In this document: piece after piece, positions 35,398 to 44,632 of the stretch
Layout: each line of letters starts with the position of its first letter
Numbering within the stretch: the stretch's first letter is position 1
Source of the DNA: Lactobacillus colini
GTDB lineage: Bacteria > Bacillota > Bacilli > Lactobacillales > Lactobacillaceae
Reading direction: 5' to 3'
NCBI RefSeq assembly: GCF_017874575.1
Contig: NZ_JAGGLU010000006.1
Span: forward strand, 1 to 64,000
DNA length: 64,000 nucleotides
Made by a program: the position numbers and the translations under genes
Notes under the pieces: model-generated
The model's database searches: none
What the model saw: the letters and a program-made list of their open reading frames with translations, nothing else
What the model was told of the DNA's origin: nothing

Positions 35398-35781
35398 ATG
35401 CTCAAAGAATTTAAAGAATTTATTTCTCGTGGCGATGTTATGAACTTAGCGGTCGGTGTAATTATTGGATCTGCATTTACTGCAATCGTTAATTCTCTAG
35501 TTACTAATTTGATTAATCCTTTAATTGGACTTTTTGTTGGAAGAATTGACCTATCTAACTTGGTCCTAAAAGTTGGCGATGCCACTTTCAAATATGGGAA
35601 GTTTATCAATGCTGTTATTAACTTTTTAATTATTGCATTTATTGTCTTCTTATTAATGAAGATGGTTAACAAGCTTATGCCTAAAAAGAAAGAAGAGCCT
35701 GCAGAACCAGAACCAACACAAGAAGAAGTTTACTTACGTGAAATCCGCGATTTATTGGCTGAACAAAAGAAGTCTAAATAA
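35398..35781 (+). CDS. mscL: Large-conductance mechanosensitive channel
   Basis: 127 residues from ATG 35398, preceded by AAGGAG; the frame is open further upstream but without a ribosome binding site. Family features: [26 protein letters not shown] (N-terminal helix and TM1), second membrane helix [22 protein letters not shown], and a charged C-terminal bundle. Opens under membrane tension to release solutes on hypo-osmotic shock. Confidence 0.96.
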   Translation: MLKEFKEFISRGDVMNLAVGVIIGSAFTAIVNSLVTNLINPLIGLFVGRIDLSNLVLKVGDATFKYGKFINAVINFLIIAFIVFLLMKMVNKLMPKKKEEPAEPEPTQEEVYLREIRDLLAEQKKSK

Positions 35782-35792
35782 GGATTTTATAA

Positions 35793-35826
35793 TAAAAACG
35801 ACCCATTTGGGCCGTTTTTATTTTTC
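35793..35826. terminator. Bidirectional terminator
   Basis: AAAAACGACCC and GGGCCGTTTTT pair (one mismatch) around ATTT, flanked by T runs on both strands; it separates mscL and the converging uvrA-like gene. Confidence 0.8.
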
Positions 35827-38328
35827 AAATTTATGCCAATAATCTTTGAGATATCGAATTGTCAAGCTATTGTTATCCATAATTAACTTATCTGGCTGAC
35901 CACTTGCGACAATCTTGCCACCTTTATTTCCGCCTCTTGGGCCAAGATCAATTAGGTAGTCACAATTGATAACTAAGTTAAGATCGTGTGTAATTACAAT
36001 AATGGTTGCACCTTGATCAAGTAGTCTCTGCATTACTTGGACTAGTACTCTAACATCAAGTGGGTGTAATCCTATTGTTGGCTCGTCAAAGACAAATAGA
36101 GTATCATCTTGCTTTTTAGAAAGGTGAGTCACTAATTTTAATCTCTGTGCTTCACCACCAGATAAGCTTGGTGTACTCTCACCTAAATGCAAGTAATCTA
36201 ATCCTACTTCTTGAAGAAGCTTTAAATCACGCTCTATATTAGGGACTTTTTCAAATATTGGCAATGCTTGTCTGACATCGAGATTTAAGATATCAACAAT
36301 CGAATAGCCATTCCATTTTATAGCTTTGATTTCTTTTTTGTAGCGCTCGCCATGGCAAGTAGGACAAGTTTGCTGCATATCAGGCAAAAATTGAATATCT
36401 AGCGTTACAATTCCTGTCCCATTACAAGTTGGACAAGCTCCTTGTTTATTATTATAAGAAAAATAAGTTGGCGTGTAGTGATGTTCTTTAGCTTGCGATT
36501 GACCAGCATAAAGTTTACGCAAATTATCCATTATTGAAGTATAAGTAGCAACAGTTGAGCGCAAGTTTTTGCCTACTGGGGACGCATCAACGCTCACTAC
36601 ATTATTAATTGGTGATGAAAAGCTTGTAACTTGCTTGGGTAAAGATAGTCCCTTTTTCTTATTCTGAATAGCTGCTACTAAGCTATCTAAGATTAGGCTT
36701 GTCTTACCTGCACCAGAAAAGCCTGTCACACCCGTCAACTGATTAACTGGTATCTGTGTCGTTACGTCCTTTAAGTTAAAATAGTTCTTAACTTCAAAAC
36801 TAATCTTCTCATTATTAATTTCTTTAATATGTTGACGAACAATTAAGTCTGCATTGCCATTTAAATATGGGGCAATTAAAGAGTCTTTATTAGCTGCTAT
36901 TTGACTTGGTGATCCCTGAGCTAAGATTCTTCCACCATTTTCACCTGAACTTGGCCCTATCTCAATAATTTCATCAGCAGCTGCTATTAAATCAACATTG
37001 TGGTCAACTACTACTAGCGAATTTCCTTGTGCCACTAATCTTCTTAAAATCTTGATTAAACCAGATACATTAGCCGGATGTAGTCCGATTGATGGTTCAT
37101 CTAAAACATATAAAACACCAGTTGTTTCGGTTCTTAAGGTGCGAGCTAATTGAATTCTTTGTAATTCGCCAGTAGAGAGTGTATTACCATTTCTTGCAAG
37201 AGTTAAATAATCCAAGCCTAAATCAAGCAAAGGTTGCAAATTATCGTCAAATTCCGCAAATAATGACCTAGCCATTTTATGCATATTGTCTGCTAACTCA
37301 GACTGCAGCTTATCTTGCCAAGAGTGTAATTCTCCTAATTGCAAGTGTGATACTTGATCGATATTCAATCCACCAGCTAGCTGCTTAAGTAATTCAGGCT
37401 TTAAACGTGAACCATGACAGACAGGACAAGTTTGGTAAGAAAAGAATTCACTAATTCGCTTCTGGGAACGTTCACTCTTACTTGTTTGAGCTGACTTCAA
37501 TACTGCTTGATGTGCATTTTCATAAAGTGTATTAAAATCGTGAAAGACACGCCCCGTTCCAGAAAGAAAATCCATTTTAAATTTTTGTTCTGGACCGTTT
37601 AAAACGAAGTCCTTTTCCTTATCAGTCAAGTCCTTATAAGGAATATGGATTCTAACCCCAGCATGCTCTGCTACACTTGGCATAAAGTTTCTACCTGGTA
37701 AGGACCAAGCCGCAACTGCTCCATCGGCAATAGTAAGATTTTCATCTGCAATTAGTTTGCTTTCGTCTAATTGACGAATCTTGCCTGTGCCGCCGCATTT
37801 AAGACAAGCTCCTGTGGAATTAAAAGAAAACTCTTCTGCACTAGGAACAGCAAATTTTACTTGACAGATAGGACAGGTAATCTTGCCCATATTTTCTTCG
37901 GAACGACTCATTGCCTGGGCAATATCCAAACTGGGACTTATCCTGTGACCATTAGGGCAGACAGGTGAACCTAGCCTAGAGAAGATTAAACGCAATACAT
38001 TGAGCACTTCACTCATCGTTCCCACTGTTGCCCGTTCATACGGAATCGTAGGACGCTGGCGCAAGGCTAAGGCTGACGGAATATGCTTGACACTAGTTAC
38101 ATCTGCTTGGTTGCCTAACTTAATTCGGCGCCGTGTATATGTAGACAAGGCATCGAGATAACGTCTAGATCCTTCCTCATAAAGAATCCCCATCGCCAGC
38201 GAGCTTTTTCCAGATCCAGAAACTCCAGAAATTGCAACAAATTTATGTAGCGGAATATCAACGTCAATATTTTTTAAATTATGGACTCGACCGCCACGAA
38301 CTTCAATTTTAGTAGGTAAGTTTTGCAT
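35818..38328 (-). CDS. UvrA-like ABC ATPase (UvrA2 paralogue)
   Basis: 836 residues against about 940 for true UvrA. Two ABC ATPase cassettes: Walker A GVSGSGKSSL (about 34) and GFSGAGKTSL (about 535), signatures LSTGELQRIQLA and LSGGEAQRLKL. Zinc fingers CPIC...CLKC and CPTC...CPTC are present. The shorter length suggests loss of the UvrB-binding region, as in UvrA2/DrrC-like paralogues linked to drug or DNA-damage tolerance. Preceded by a small ORF and a broken merR gene on the same strand. Confidence 0.88.
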   Translation of the reverse strand: MQNLPTKIEVRGGRVHNLKNIDVDIPLHKFVAISGVSGSGKSSLAMGILYEEGSRRYLDALSTYTRRRIKLGNQADVTSVKHIPSALALRQRPTIPYERATVGTMSEVLNVLRLIFSRLGSPVCPNGHRISPSLDIAQAMSRSEENMGKITCPICQVKFAVPSAEEFSFNSTGACLKCGGTGKIRQLDESKLIADENLTIADGAVAAWSLPGRNFMPSVAEHAGVRIHIPYKDLTDKEKDFVLNGPEQKFKMDFLSGTGRVFHDFNTLYENAHQAVLKSAQTSKSERSQKRISEFFSYQTCPVCHGSRLKPELLKQLAGGLNIDQVSHLQLGELHSWQDKLQSELADNMHKMARSLFAEFDDNLQPLLDLGLDYLTLARNGNTLSTGELQRIQLARTLRTETTGVLYVLDEPSIGLHPANVSGLIKILRRLVAQGNSLVVVDHNVDLIAAADEIIEIGPSSGENGGRILAQGSPSQIAANKDSLIAPYLNGNADLIVRQHIKEINNEKISFEVKNYFNLKDVTTQIPVNQLTGVTGFSGAGKTSLILDSLVAAIQNKKKGLSLPKQVTSFSSPINNVVSVDASPVGKNLRSTVATYTSIMDNLRKLYAGQSQAKEHHYTPTYFSYNNKQGACPTCNGTGIVTLDIQFLPDMQQTCPTCHGERYKKEIKAIKWNGYSIVDILNLDVRQALPIFEKVPNIERDLKLLQEVGLDYLHLGESTPSLSGGEAQRLKLVTHLSKKQDDTLFVFDEPTIGLHPLDVRVLVQVMQRLLDQGATIIVITHDLNLVINCDYLIDLGPRGGNKGGKIVASGQPDKLIMDNNSLTIRYLKDYWHKFEK

Positions 38329-38497
38329 TGTTAATTAATTCTCCAATTTTTTGAACATGATTTTGGGCAATTGGGCTGAGGTTAATCATTTCTTCAGCAG
38401 TTAGCCTTCTTCCAGTATTAAGAACACCACTAGAAATAACTTCTCCCAAATATTGAACCTTAGTATATGCAAAAATTCTTTTAATCGACTTTAACAT
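38309..38497 (-). CDS. Small hypothetical protein upstream of the UvrA-like gene
   Basis: 62 residues, ATG 38497 preceded by GGTGG; its end overlaps the UvrA-like gene by 20 bases. The sequence is mixed with an amphipathic C-terminal half (LTAEEMINLSPIAQNHVQKIGELINNAK). I do not recognise it; it may be a translational coupler or a remnant. Confidence 0.4.
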   Translation of the reverse strand: MLKSIKRIFAYTKVQYLGEVISSGVLNTGRRLTAEEMINLSPIAQNHVQKIGELINNAKLTY

Positions 38498-38508
38498 TTA
38501 TCCACCGA

Positions 38509-38817
38509 CTAATTAAAGATGAAAATGAATACCAAAACACAGGCGGTACACTCTGTAGCTATTTCTGAACACCAAAACTCTCTTTCTGGAGTAGAAATAA
38601 TTTTAACCTGATTTAATACTAATTTTATGTCATCTAATGATAAATCTAATTCACGTAATCCAGCAATTAATTCAAACTGATAGAGTTGATCGGGATCATA
38701 TAGCCTGTATCCTTTTTCAGTTACTTTAGCTGGTGAAAAAAGTCCCTTTTAATCATAAAAGATCAGAGTACACCTTGTAGTTTTAGCCAATCTAGCAAAT
38801 TCAGAAATTTTTAGCAT
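38509..38817 (-). pseudogene. MerR-family regulator with a nonsense codon
   Basis: From ATG 38817 the minus strand reads LKISEFARLAKTTRCTLIFYD, stop (TAA at 38749-38751), then KGLFSPAKVTEKGYRLYD and FELIAGLRELDLSLDDIKLVL to a TAG at 38509. That is a MerR helix-turn-helix with a single in-frame stop where the family has YDxKGL. The rest of the frame is open, so the damage looks recent. Probable former regulator of the UvrA-like gene. Confidence 0.8.
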
Positions 38818-38842
38818 TTATAGTTACCTTTAGGTCATAATT

Positions 38843-38872
38843 AAAAGAAAAAGCCCTAATTTCTTAGGACTA
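38843..38872 (-). terminator. Terminator of efp
   Basis: AGTCCTAA and TTAGGGCT (one G-U) with GAAA loop, then TTTTTC on the minus strand. Confidence 0.8.
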
Positions 38873-38879
38873 CTTCAAT

Positions 38880-39449
38880 CTAGAACTTATCAGCACGAGC
38901 CTTATAATCGCCATTCTCAGTACCGATTACCAACTCTTCGCCTTCTTTAATAAAGTCAGGTACTGTAACAACTAAGCCTGTTTCCATAGTAGCAGGCTTA
39001 CCTCCAGCAGCTGCCGTTGCCCCTTTAATACCAGGCTGAGTTTCTACGACTTTCATTGTAACTGTTGAAGGCAGGTTGATACCAATTAATTTACCATCAC
39101 TAGTGAACTTTAAGTCTACATCAATATTAGGCATCAAGAACTTAGACTCAGCTTCTAAGTGTTCTTTAGGAATCATGTACTGTTCGTAAGTATTAGTATC
39201 CATGAAGATATAGTTAGTTTCATCGTCGTACAAGTATTGTGATTTAACTAGTGATACTTCTACTAAGTCAACTTTTTCAGTTGGACGCATTGTCTTATGA
39301 ACAACTGCACCCGACATCACATCACGTAGGTCCATTTGCATAACGGTGTTACCCTTACCTGGCTTGTGGTGGTTACTCTTTAACACTTCGATCAACTTAC
39401 CGTCTTGACTAAAAATCATGCCTTTTTTCAATTCAATTGCTTGTGTCAT
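38880..39449 (-). CDS. efp: Elongation factor P
   Basis: 189 residues; three beta-barrel domains. Loop HHKPGKGN with Lys32 is the modification site region that reaches the ribosomal peptidyl-transferase centre. C-terminal KGATAAAGGKPATMETGLVVTVPDFIKEGE is the OB signature. Relieves stalling at polyproline. Located 11 bases downstream of coaA. GAGGAG ribosome binding site. Confidence 0.97.
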   Translation of the reverse strand: MTQAIELKKGMIFSQDGKLIEVLKSNHHKPGKGNTVMQMDLRDVMSGAVVHKTMRPTEKVDLVEVSLVKSQYLYDDETNYIFMDTNTYEQYMIPKEHLEAESKFLMPNIDVDLKFTSDGKLIGINLPSTVTMKVVETQPGIKGATAAAGGKPATMETGLVVTVPDFIKEGEELVIGTENGDYKARADKF

Positions 39450-39460
39450 CTTTTTTCTCC

Positions 39461-40300
39461 TCAGAATTTCCGTAAATAAATATCACTAAAAGAGTGATCG
39501 AATTTTTTCTTAAGAATCATATTCGCCCTTTCTTTAGTTGGAGCAATATACTCATCTAAATTTTTTAAATTAACATTTTTCCAAACTTCATGAGCAAACT
39601 CATCTGCTATGTAGCGTGGCTTATGCGCCCATTGATAAAAGAAGTTGCCTGGATTATCTTTATTAATATCTAGCATTTGATGAAAGCGCTGCATGTACCA
39701 CTCTTCTAAATCTAGCCTGTCTGCGTCTAGATAAAAGCTAAAGTCAATAAAGTAATTGGGGGAAATTATACCCTGGGGAGCTTGTTGTAACATATTTATT
39801 CCTTCAACTATTAAAACATCTGGTTGAGTGATATATCTTACCTCATCAGACAAGTCTGATATTTCATGAGAATATACCCGATATGGCACACGAGTTGCCC
39901 CACTTTTAACTGAAGACAAAAAGTTCGCTAAACTTTTCCAATTAAAAGATGAGGGGAAGCCCTTTTCATCCATTAAATTTTTAGCTTTTAATTCATCATT
40001 AGACATCAAAAAGCTATCGGCAGATACTACTTGTACTTTCTCTTTAGAATTATTTTCAACTAGCTTTTCTTTTAAATTTTCGGCAAAAGTTGACTTTCCA
40101 ACAGACACTGAACCAGCTACACTAATAATAAAGGGAGCTAGCGACCATGTTTGCTTTAACAAGTCTTGCTGCATGTTGATTACTTGTCTTGAATTATCTT
40201 TTTTAATGTTGATAATCTTAACAAGAAGCTGCCATACATCACTTGGGGGCATTAAGTTGCGCCATTTTTCAGGTGCTAAATGTAAGTACTGACTTTGCAA
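39461..40300 (-). CDS. coaA: Type I pantothenate kinase
   Basis: 279 residues. Walker A GSVSVGKST (about 62-70), VIVEGINMLQ, and the C-terminal FHQMLDINKDNPGNFFYQW region with the PanK dimer and substrate residues. First step of coenzyme A synthesis: phosphorylates pantothenate. The start is TTG at 40300, preceded by AAGAAGG; the N-terminus QYLHLAPEKWRNL matches family starts. efp follows. Confidence 0.95.
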   Translation of the reverse strand: MQSQYLHLAPEKWRNLMPPSDVWQLLVKIINIKKDNSRQVINMQQDLLKQTWSLAPFIISVAGSVSVGKSTFAENLKEKLVENNSKEKVQVVSADSFLMSNDELKAKNLMDEKGFPSSFNWKSLANFLSSVKSGATRVPYRVYSHEISDLSDEVRYITQPDVLIVEGINMLQQAPQGIISPNYFIDFSFYLDADRLDLEEWYMQRFHQMLDINKDNPGNFFYQWAHKPRYIADEFAHEVWKNVNLKNLDEYIAPTKERANMILKKKFDHSFSDIYLRKF

Positions 40301-40392
40301 AAATGATCGCCTTCTTTCAAAAAAAACGCTTAACTAGTATTTTTACATTATTCAGACTAACATATTTATAGATAGAAAGAAAAGATGATAAT

Positions 40393-40953
40393 ATGCAAAA
40401 AATAATTTTATATGGCGATTCCATTCTAGCAGGTTATCGAAATGGTCACGCGACAGAACTTGTAACAGAGTCCTTGCAGACATACTTTTCAGATCATCAA
40501 GTCATCAATAGCTCAATTCCAGGTGCTACAACAGAAGAAGGGTTAGACTTTTTATCCTTAAAAGTAACAAATCTAAAATATAGCGCCGTTGTCTTGGGGC
40601 TAGGAACCAATGACTGCAGTGTTAAGTTGGGTTTATCACCAGGTCATTATGCAGCTAACCTTGATAAATTAGTGCAAATGATCGGTAGAGATAAAATTGT
40701 CTTAATGGGACCAGCTTATACCAACTGGAAGATTGCCGAAGATCATTCTTGGTCCCGCACCTTACAATTTCAGCTAGTAGCTCAAGAATGTGCTAAGCAT
40801 AATAACTTGCCTTTCTTAGATTTAGCTAAAGCGATGGAAAACAGCAACCATCCTAATGACTTACTAGAAGATGATGGCATCCACCTTAATGATGAAGGAA
40901 TTGCTCTTTTAACTAAAAAGCTAGCGCCATTAATTAAGGAAGTCCTTGCCTAA
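40393..40953 (+). CDS. SGNH/GDSL hydrolase
   Basis: 186 residues. Block I YGDSILAG (nucleophile Ser10), block III GLGTNDCS (Asn), block V DDGIHLND (Asp/His). No signal peptide. Esterase/lipase-like activity on an unknown ester. Divergent from coaA. Confidence 0.93.
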   Translation: MQKIILYGDSILAGYRNGHATELVTESLQTYFSDHQVINSSIPGATTEEGLDFLSLKVTNLKYSAVVLGLGTNDCSVKLGLSPGHYAANLDKLVQMIGRDKIVLMGPAYTNWKIAEDHSWSRTLQFQLVAQECAKHNNLPFLDLAKAMENSNHPNDLLEDDGIHLNDEGIALLTKKLAPLIKEVLA

Positions 40954-40954
40954 T

Positions 40955-40987
40955 AAAAAAATCAGCCGCATTGCAGCTGATTTTTTT
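40955..40987. terminator. Bidirectional terminator
   Basis: AAAAAATCAGC and GCTGATTTTTT with a 9-base loop, between two converging genes. Confidence 0.88.
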
Positions 40988-43283
40988 ACTTATTGCGATA
41001 TGTTTTTGGATCAAGATTATCTAATAATTCACTCTTTTCACCAGTATAAAGCAAGTCTAGCTTATACATTGCGCGTGAAGTGATTGTATACAATAATTGA
41101 GTTTCATCAATAGAATGATAATTATCTTCAGACACTTCCCAAGCAATTACTGCATCGAATTCTAACCCCTTAGCCAAGTATGATGGCATTACTAAAGTAC
41201 CAGGAACTAGACGCTGATTAGCACTACCAATTAAGGTAGCCTTGACTTTTTGTTCTTTTAAAGCTCGAGCAACAGCTTGAGCTTCTGCTAATGTCTTGGT
41301 AATGATTGCCGTAGTTAGATCCTGTTCAGCATTTTCTGATAGGATACTTTCTAATGCATGGTATTCTTTTTCAAGATTATCCCGCTTATAAAATACTGGC
41401 AATGGCCCTTGTCGGTCAAATGCTTCAATCTTTTCACCTTGGCGTAAGATTTGCTTGGTAAATTCAGTTAATTCCTTGGTAGACCGATATGACTTAGTAA
41501 GTTGGACAACTTCCGTCTTTTCTGAATCAAATAATTTAGAAATCTGACCCAACAAAGTCCGACTTTCATCTTTAGTAAAAATCGCCTGGTTCAAGTCACC
41601 TAGCATTGTAAACTTAGCACGCGGAAAATTGTACTTCAAGTATGCTAATTGAAATGGCGTATAATCTTGGATCTCGTCAATAAAGGCATAACGCATTTCA
41701 TAATCAGTTCTTCGCCCAGTAACTAAGTCATACAAATAAAGATAGGCAGAAATATCAGCCATCTTGATTCTACGCTCAATAAACCGATGCTTGACCCTTT
41801 CTAAGTGATCCTCCCATTGCTGCTGGCTAATGTTCCACTTAGAAAGATCAATTAATTTAGGTACTGCTCGTAAGAATGCTAGATATTGCCCTCTAATATT
41901 TAAGAAACGATTTTGATTAATTTTGCGGCTGACCTGCTTTAATTGCTTAATGACAATTTTTTTAGCCAAAAAGTGTTCTTCTTTAGCACTTGATTCAAAT
42001 TCTTGGTCTGGATGATCATACAACTTATTTAATTCTTCTTGATCAAGGGATTCTATTGTTTTACTTACCCAAGCCTTTTTGGTTTCTGGTTCAACACGGT
42101 GTGAGAGACTATTTAAAAGTGCTTCTTTAGTAGCTTCAATCCGATTTCTTAAGTGGTAATTTTCATTGAAGCTATAATAAATCTCTTTAACTTTATCCTT
42201 ACTATAGAAAGGCTTGTCTTTGCTCTTAAAGTAAATATTTTTAAAAAGCATCCCTTTCTTTTCTAAGTGTTTAGCATAATGAGTTATCGCATTGAAAAAT
42301 TGAAGTGAATCCTTTAATTTAACGATATCTTTATCTTCATGATCGTCTTCGAATTGTTCAAATAACGTTTCAACGTTCATCCCAGGAACACGCCGCGAAG
42401 CAAATTGCCAGTAAGTCATCTGAACCATGTTCTGTTCACCCATCTCAGGCAAAACATTTTTAATATAGTCATTAAATAACTGATTTGGGCTAAACATAAT
42501 CACTTGGCTCGAATTCAAGTTGCCACGATAGCGGTACAATAAATAAGCTACCCGCTGCATAATTGCACTAGTCTTGCCAGAACCAGCAGATCCTTGCACG
42601 AACAGTAAATCCGCATCAGTATTTCTAATAATTTTATTTTGTTCTCTTTGGATAGTCGTTACAATCGACTTCATTTGTATTGAAGACTTTTCATTTAAGA
42701 CATTCAATAACATTTGATCACCAATCTGCTCATTAGTGTCAAACATATTGACAATCTTACCATCTTCAATTAAAAATTGACGTTTCTTAGTCATTTCTAC
42801 AGTTTGCTCACCATCAGGGGCATTGTAAGAAACTTCGCCAAGTTTACCATCATAATATATTGAAGAAATTGGTGCACGCCAATCATAAATTAAAAAATGA
42901 TCTTCATTATTCGCAAATGATCCCAAACCAATGTAGATTGTTTCAGGTTTATCTTCGCCCTTTTCTTTAAAGTCTACCCGTGCAAAGTACGGCTTTTGCT
43001 CTAACCGTTGCAGCGTAGACAATTGCTTAGTATCATGTTGCCAGGCATTCTGGCGTTCTTGCAACATTTGTTGCTGCTGGTGGATCGAGAGAGCAGTATC
43101 CATTGAAGTCGAATAACCGTCATAGTCTAATTTTACATCATCAAAAAAGTGAGCATTTAAATTTTGAGCTTCACTTTGAGCACTGTCGATTGATTTATCA
43201 AGTGCTCTTTCTTTTTGTCTAATGAGCTTTAAAATTTTATCTAAGTGCTCTTGTTCTAATTGTTCTTGAGATTCTTTAACCAC
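40986..43283 (-). CDS. helD: HelD-like superfamily 1 helicase
   Basis: 765 residues from GTG 43283 (AAGGTGAT just upstream). The ATG at 43322 lies downstream of a -10 box by only three bases and lacks a ribosome binding site, so I reject it. N-terminal coiled coil (about 1-90), Walker A FVQGSAGSGKTSA, motif II AFIDEIQDYTPFQ, and motif LTKSYRST. HelD proteins recycle stalled RNA polymerase in Gram-positive bacteria. Confidence 0.92.
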   Translation of the reverse strand: MVKESQEQLEQEHLDKILKLIRQKERALDKSIDSAQSEAQNLNAHFFDDVKLDYDGYSTSMDTALSIHQQQQMLQERQNAWQHDTKQLSTLQRLEQKPYFARVDFKEKGEDKPETIYIGLGSFANNEDHFLIYDWRAPISSIYYDGKLGEVSYNAPDGEQTVEMTKKRQFLIEDGKIVNMFDTNEQIGDQMLLNVLNEKSSIQMKSIVTTIQREQNKIIRNTDADLLFVQGSAGSGKTSAIMQRVAYLLYRYRGNLNSSQVIMFSPNQLFNDYIKNVLPEMGEQNMVQMTYWQFASRRVPGMNVETLFEQFEDDHEDKDIVKLKDSLQFFNAITHYAKHLEKKGMLFKNIYFKSKDKPFYSKDKVKEIYYSFNENYHLRNRIEATKEALLNSLSHRVEPETKKAWVSKTIESLDQEELNKLYDHPDQEFESSAKEEHFLAKKIVIKQLKQVSRKINQNRFLNIRGQYLAFLRAVPKLIDLSKWNISQQQWEDHLERVKHRFIERRIKMADISAYLYLYDLVTGRRTDYEMRYAFIDEIQDYTPFQLAYLKYNFPRAKFTMLGDLNQAIFTKDESRTLLGQISKLFDSEKTEVVQLTKSYRSTKELTEFTKQILRQGEKIEAFDRQGPLPVFYKRDNLEKEYHALESILSENAEQDLTTAIITKTLAEAQAVARALKEQKVKATLIGSANQRLVPGTLVMPSYLAKGLEFDAVIAWEVSEDNYHSIDETQLLYTITSRAMYKLDLLYTGEKSELLDNLDPKTYRNK

Positions 43284-43325
43284 ATTTATCACCTTAATTT
43301 GGTTTATTAAAAATTGTTGCATACT

Positions 43326-43354
43326 ATTGTATCATACTGTAAGCACTTTCCCAA
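43326..43354 (-). promoter_or_regulatory. helD promoter
   Basis: Minus-strand -35 TTGGGA (43349-43354), 17-base spacer, -10 TACAAT (43326-43331) preceded by TGA. It fixes the transcript start near 43320 and so supports the downstream GTG start. Confidence 0.55.
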
Positions 43355-43452
43355 ATTTATAAGATTTAGTATAGATAGAACTTAATCTAACTAAAAATAA
43401 GCCATACGATTTATAATTTATCATAATCAAAAAAAGAAAATGAGATGATGAT

Positions 43453-44127
43453 GTGAAAAGATTTATTCGTAATGTTATTATCCTAACCTTGATTGCCTTT
43501 GGATTAAATTTTGCTTATCAAAAATCAGGTCCTTGGCTGGAAAAATATTTTGGAACTGAAAATCCCATTCCCTATCTAACCATGCAAGTTCAAAGTTTAA
43601 TTAACAATAAAAAAGTTATTCAGGTAGATCAAGAATCAACTACACAAGACAAGACTACACACCGCTTTGTTAAGCCAAGTGCTAATGTCTATGTTGCCAT
43701 TAAAAACCAAGAACTGCGTCAAGCTGCTATTGATGCTATGAATGTCTGGAATAATACTGGCTCATTTACGTTCAAAATGGTTGAATCTCCTAAAAACGCT
43801 CAAATTATCATTAAAAAGATGAACGATAGTTCAACAAACGCTGCAGGATTAACTACCACATCCTATAATTCTGTTACTGGTTATTTATTAAAGGCAACTG
43901 TTCGCTTAAACGAGTATTACCTACTTAATCCAGAATATGGTTATAGCAATCAGCGAATTGTCAACACTGCTGAGCATGAACTAGGGCATGCCATAGGATT
44001 AGAACATAATCACGGGATATCTGTTATGTATCCACAAGGATCCTACTACACTATTCAGCCACGGGATGTAGCCGCAGTTGAAAAATTATACAAAGAAAAA
44101 AGCAGCTCTGCACAAGATGCTGCTTAA
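43453..44127 (+). CDS. Matrixin-like zinc metalloprotease, membrane-anchored
   Basis: 224 residues. N-terminal signal anchor (about 4-23), then a matrixin (M10) domain with the zinc motif HELGHAIGLEHNHG (about 176-189) followed by the Met-turn SVMYP. Likely an extracellular protease of the cell surface. GTG start at 43453 preceded by GAGATGATG. Single gene. Confidence 0.88.
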   Translation: MKRFIRNVIILTLIAFGLNFAYQKSGPWLEKYFGTENPIPYLTMQVQSLINNKKVIQVDQESTTQDKTTHRFVKPSANVYVAIKNQELRQAAIDAMNVWNNTGSFTFKMVESPKNAQIIIKKMNDSSTNAAGLTTTSYNSVTGYLLKATVRLNEYYLLNPEYGYSNQRIVNTAEHELGHAIGLEHNHGISVMYPQGSYYTIQPRDVAAVEKLYKEKSSSAQDAA

Positions 44128-44146
44128 TTGAAGCAATGATATTCAT

Positions 44147-44377
44147 TCATTGTTTTTTATTTTTGCTTGTTTGATAGTTTTTATGGCTAATGAGGTATAC
44201 CCTAACCCCACCTATTATAGCTGCTAAGCTCCATATTACCGCAATCAGACACTCCCCAGGCCAATTACCATTAGTTTGATATTTTATAATTGTCGAGTTG
44301 ATATACACACCAGCTAGCAAGGCACAAATGCCACAAACTATTAACTGAAAAACAAGTAATTTCTCTTTCTTGTTCAT
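44147..44377 (-). CDS. Small membrane protein
   Basis: 76 residues with two membrane segments (about 8-30 and 44-63) and basic ends. It resembles its upstream neighbour in design; they are probably paralogues. Its start overlaps the neighbour's stop. Function unknown. Confidence 0.6.
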   Translation of the reverse strand: MNKKEKLLVFQLIVCGICALLAGVYINSTIIKYQTNGNWPGECLIAVIWSLAAIIGGVRVYLISHKNYQTSKNKKQ

Positions 44378-44598
44378 TATTTATCCTCCCCATGATTTAT
44401 TTGCCAAATATGCATGCTTGCATAAGCAACTTCCCATAAAACAATCACAATAACCAATAAATCATACCACCATTGCTTATGAGCTTGAATATCATTAATA
44501 GTATTTACTACATAATATCCAGCAATTCCAGCAAATAAGATAAATATACTAATAAGGCTAATAAGGCTAATAAGACCTGATTTTACTTTTTTATTCAT
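44377..44598 (-). CDS. Small membrane protein
   Basis: 73 residues with two membrane segments (about 9-31 and 45-65). Contains LISLISLISIF near the start, from three direct DNA repeats (ctaataagg). AGAGAGA site before the ATG. Function unknown. Confidence 0.6.
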   Translation of the reverse strand: MNKKVKSGLISLISLISIFILFAGIAGYYVVNTINDIQAHKQWWYDLLVIVIVLWEVAYASMHIWQINHGEDK

Positions 44599-44632
44599 AA
44601 TTTCTCTCTAACCATCTAACACGTCTCTAACT

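Noticed and set aside
35818-38328. Canonical excision-repair uvrA
   Set aside because: The protein is about 100 residues shorter than UvrA, has a merR-type neighbour rather than uvrB, and looks like a UvrA2-type paralogue.
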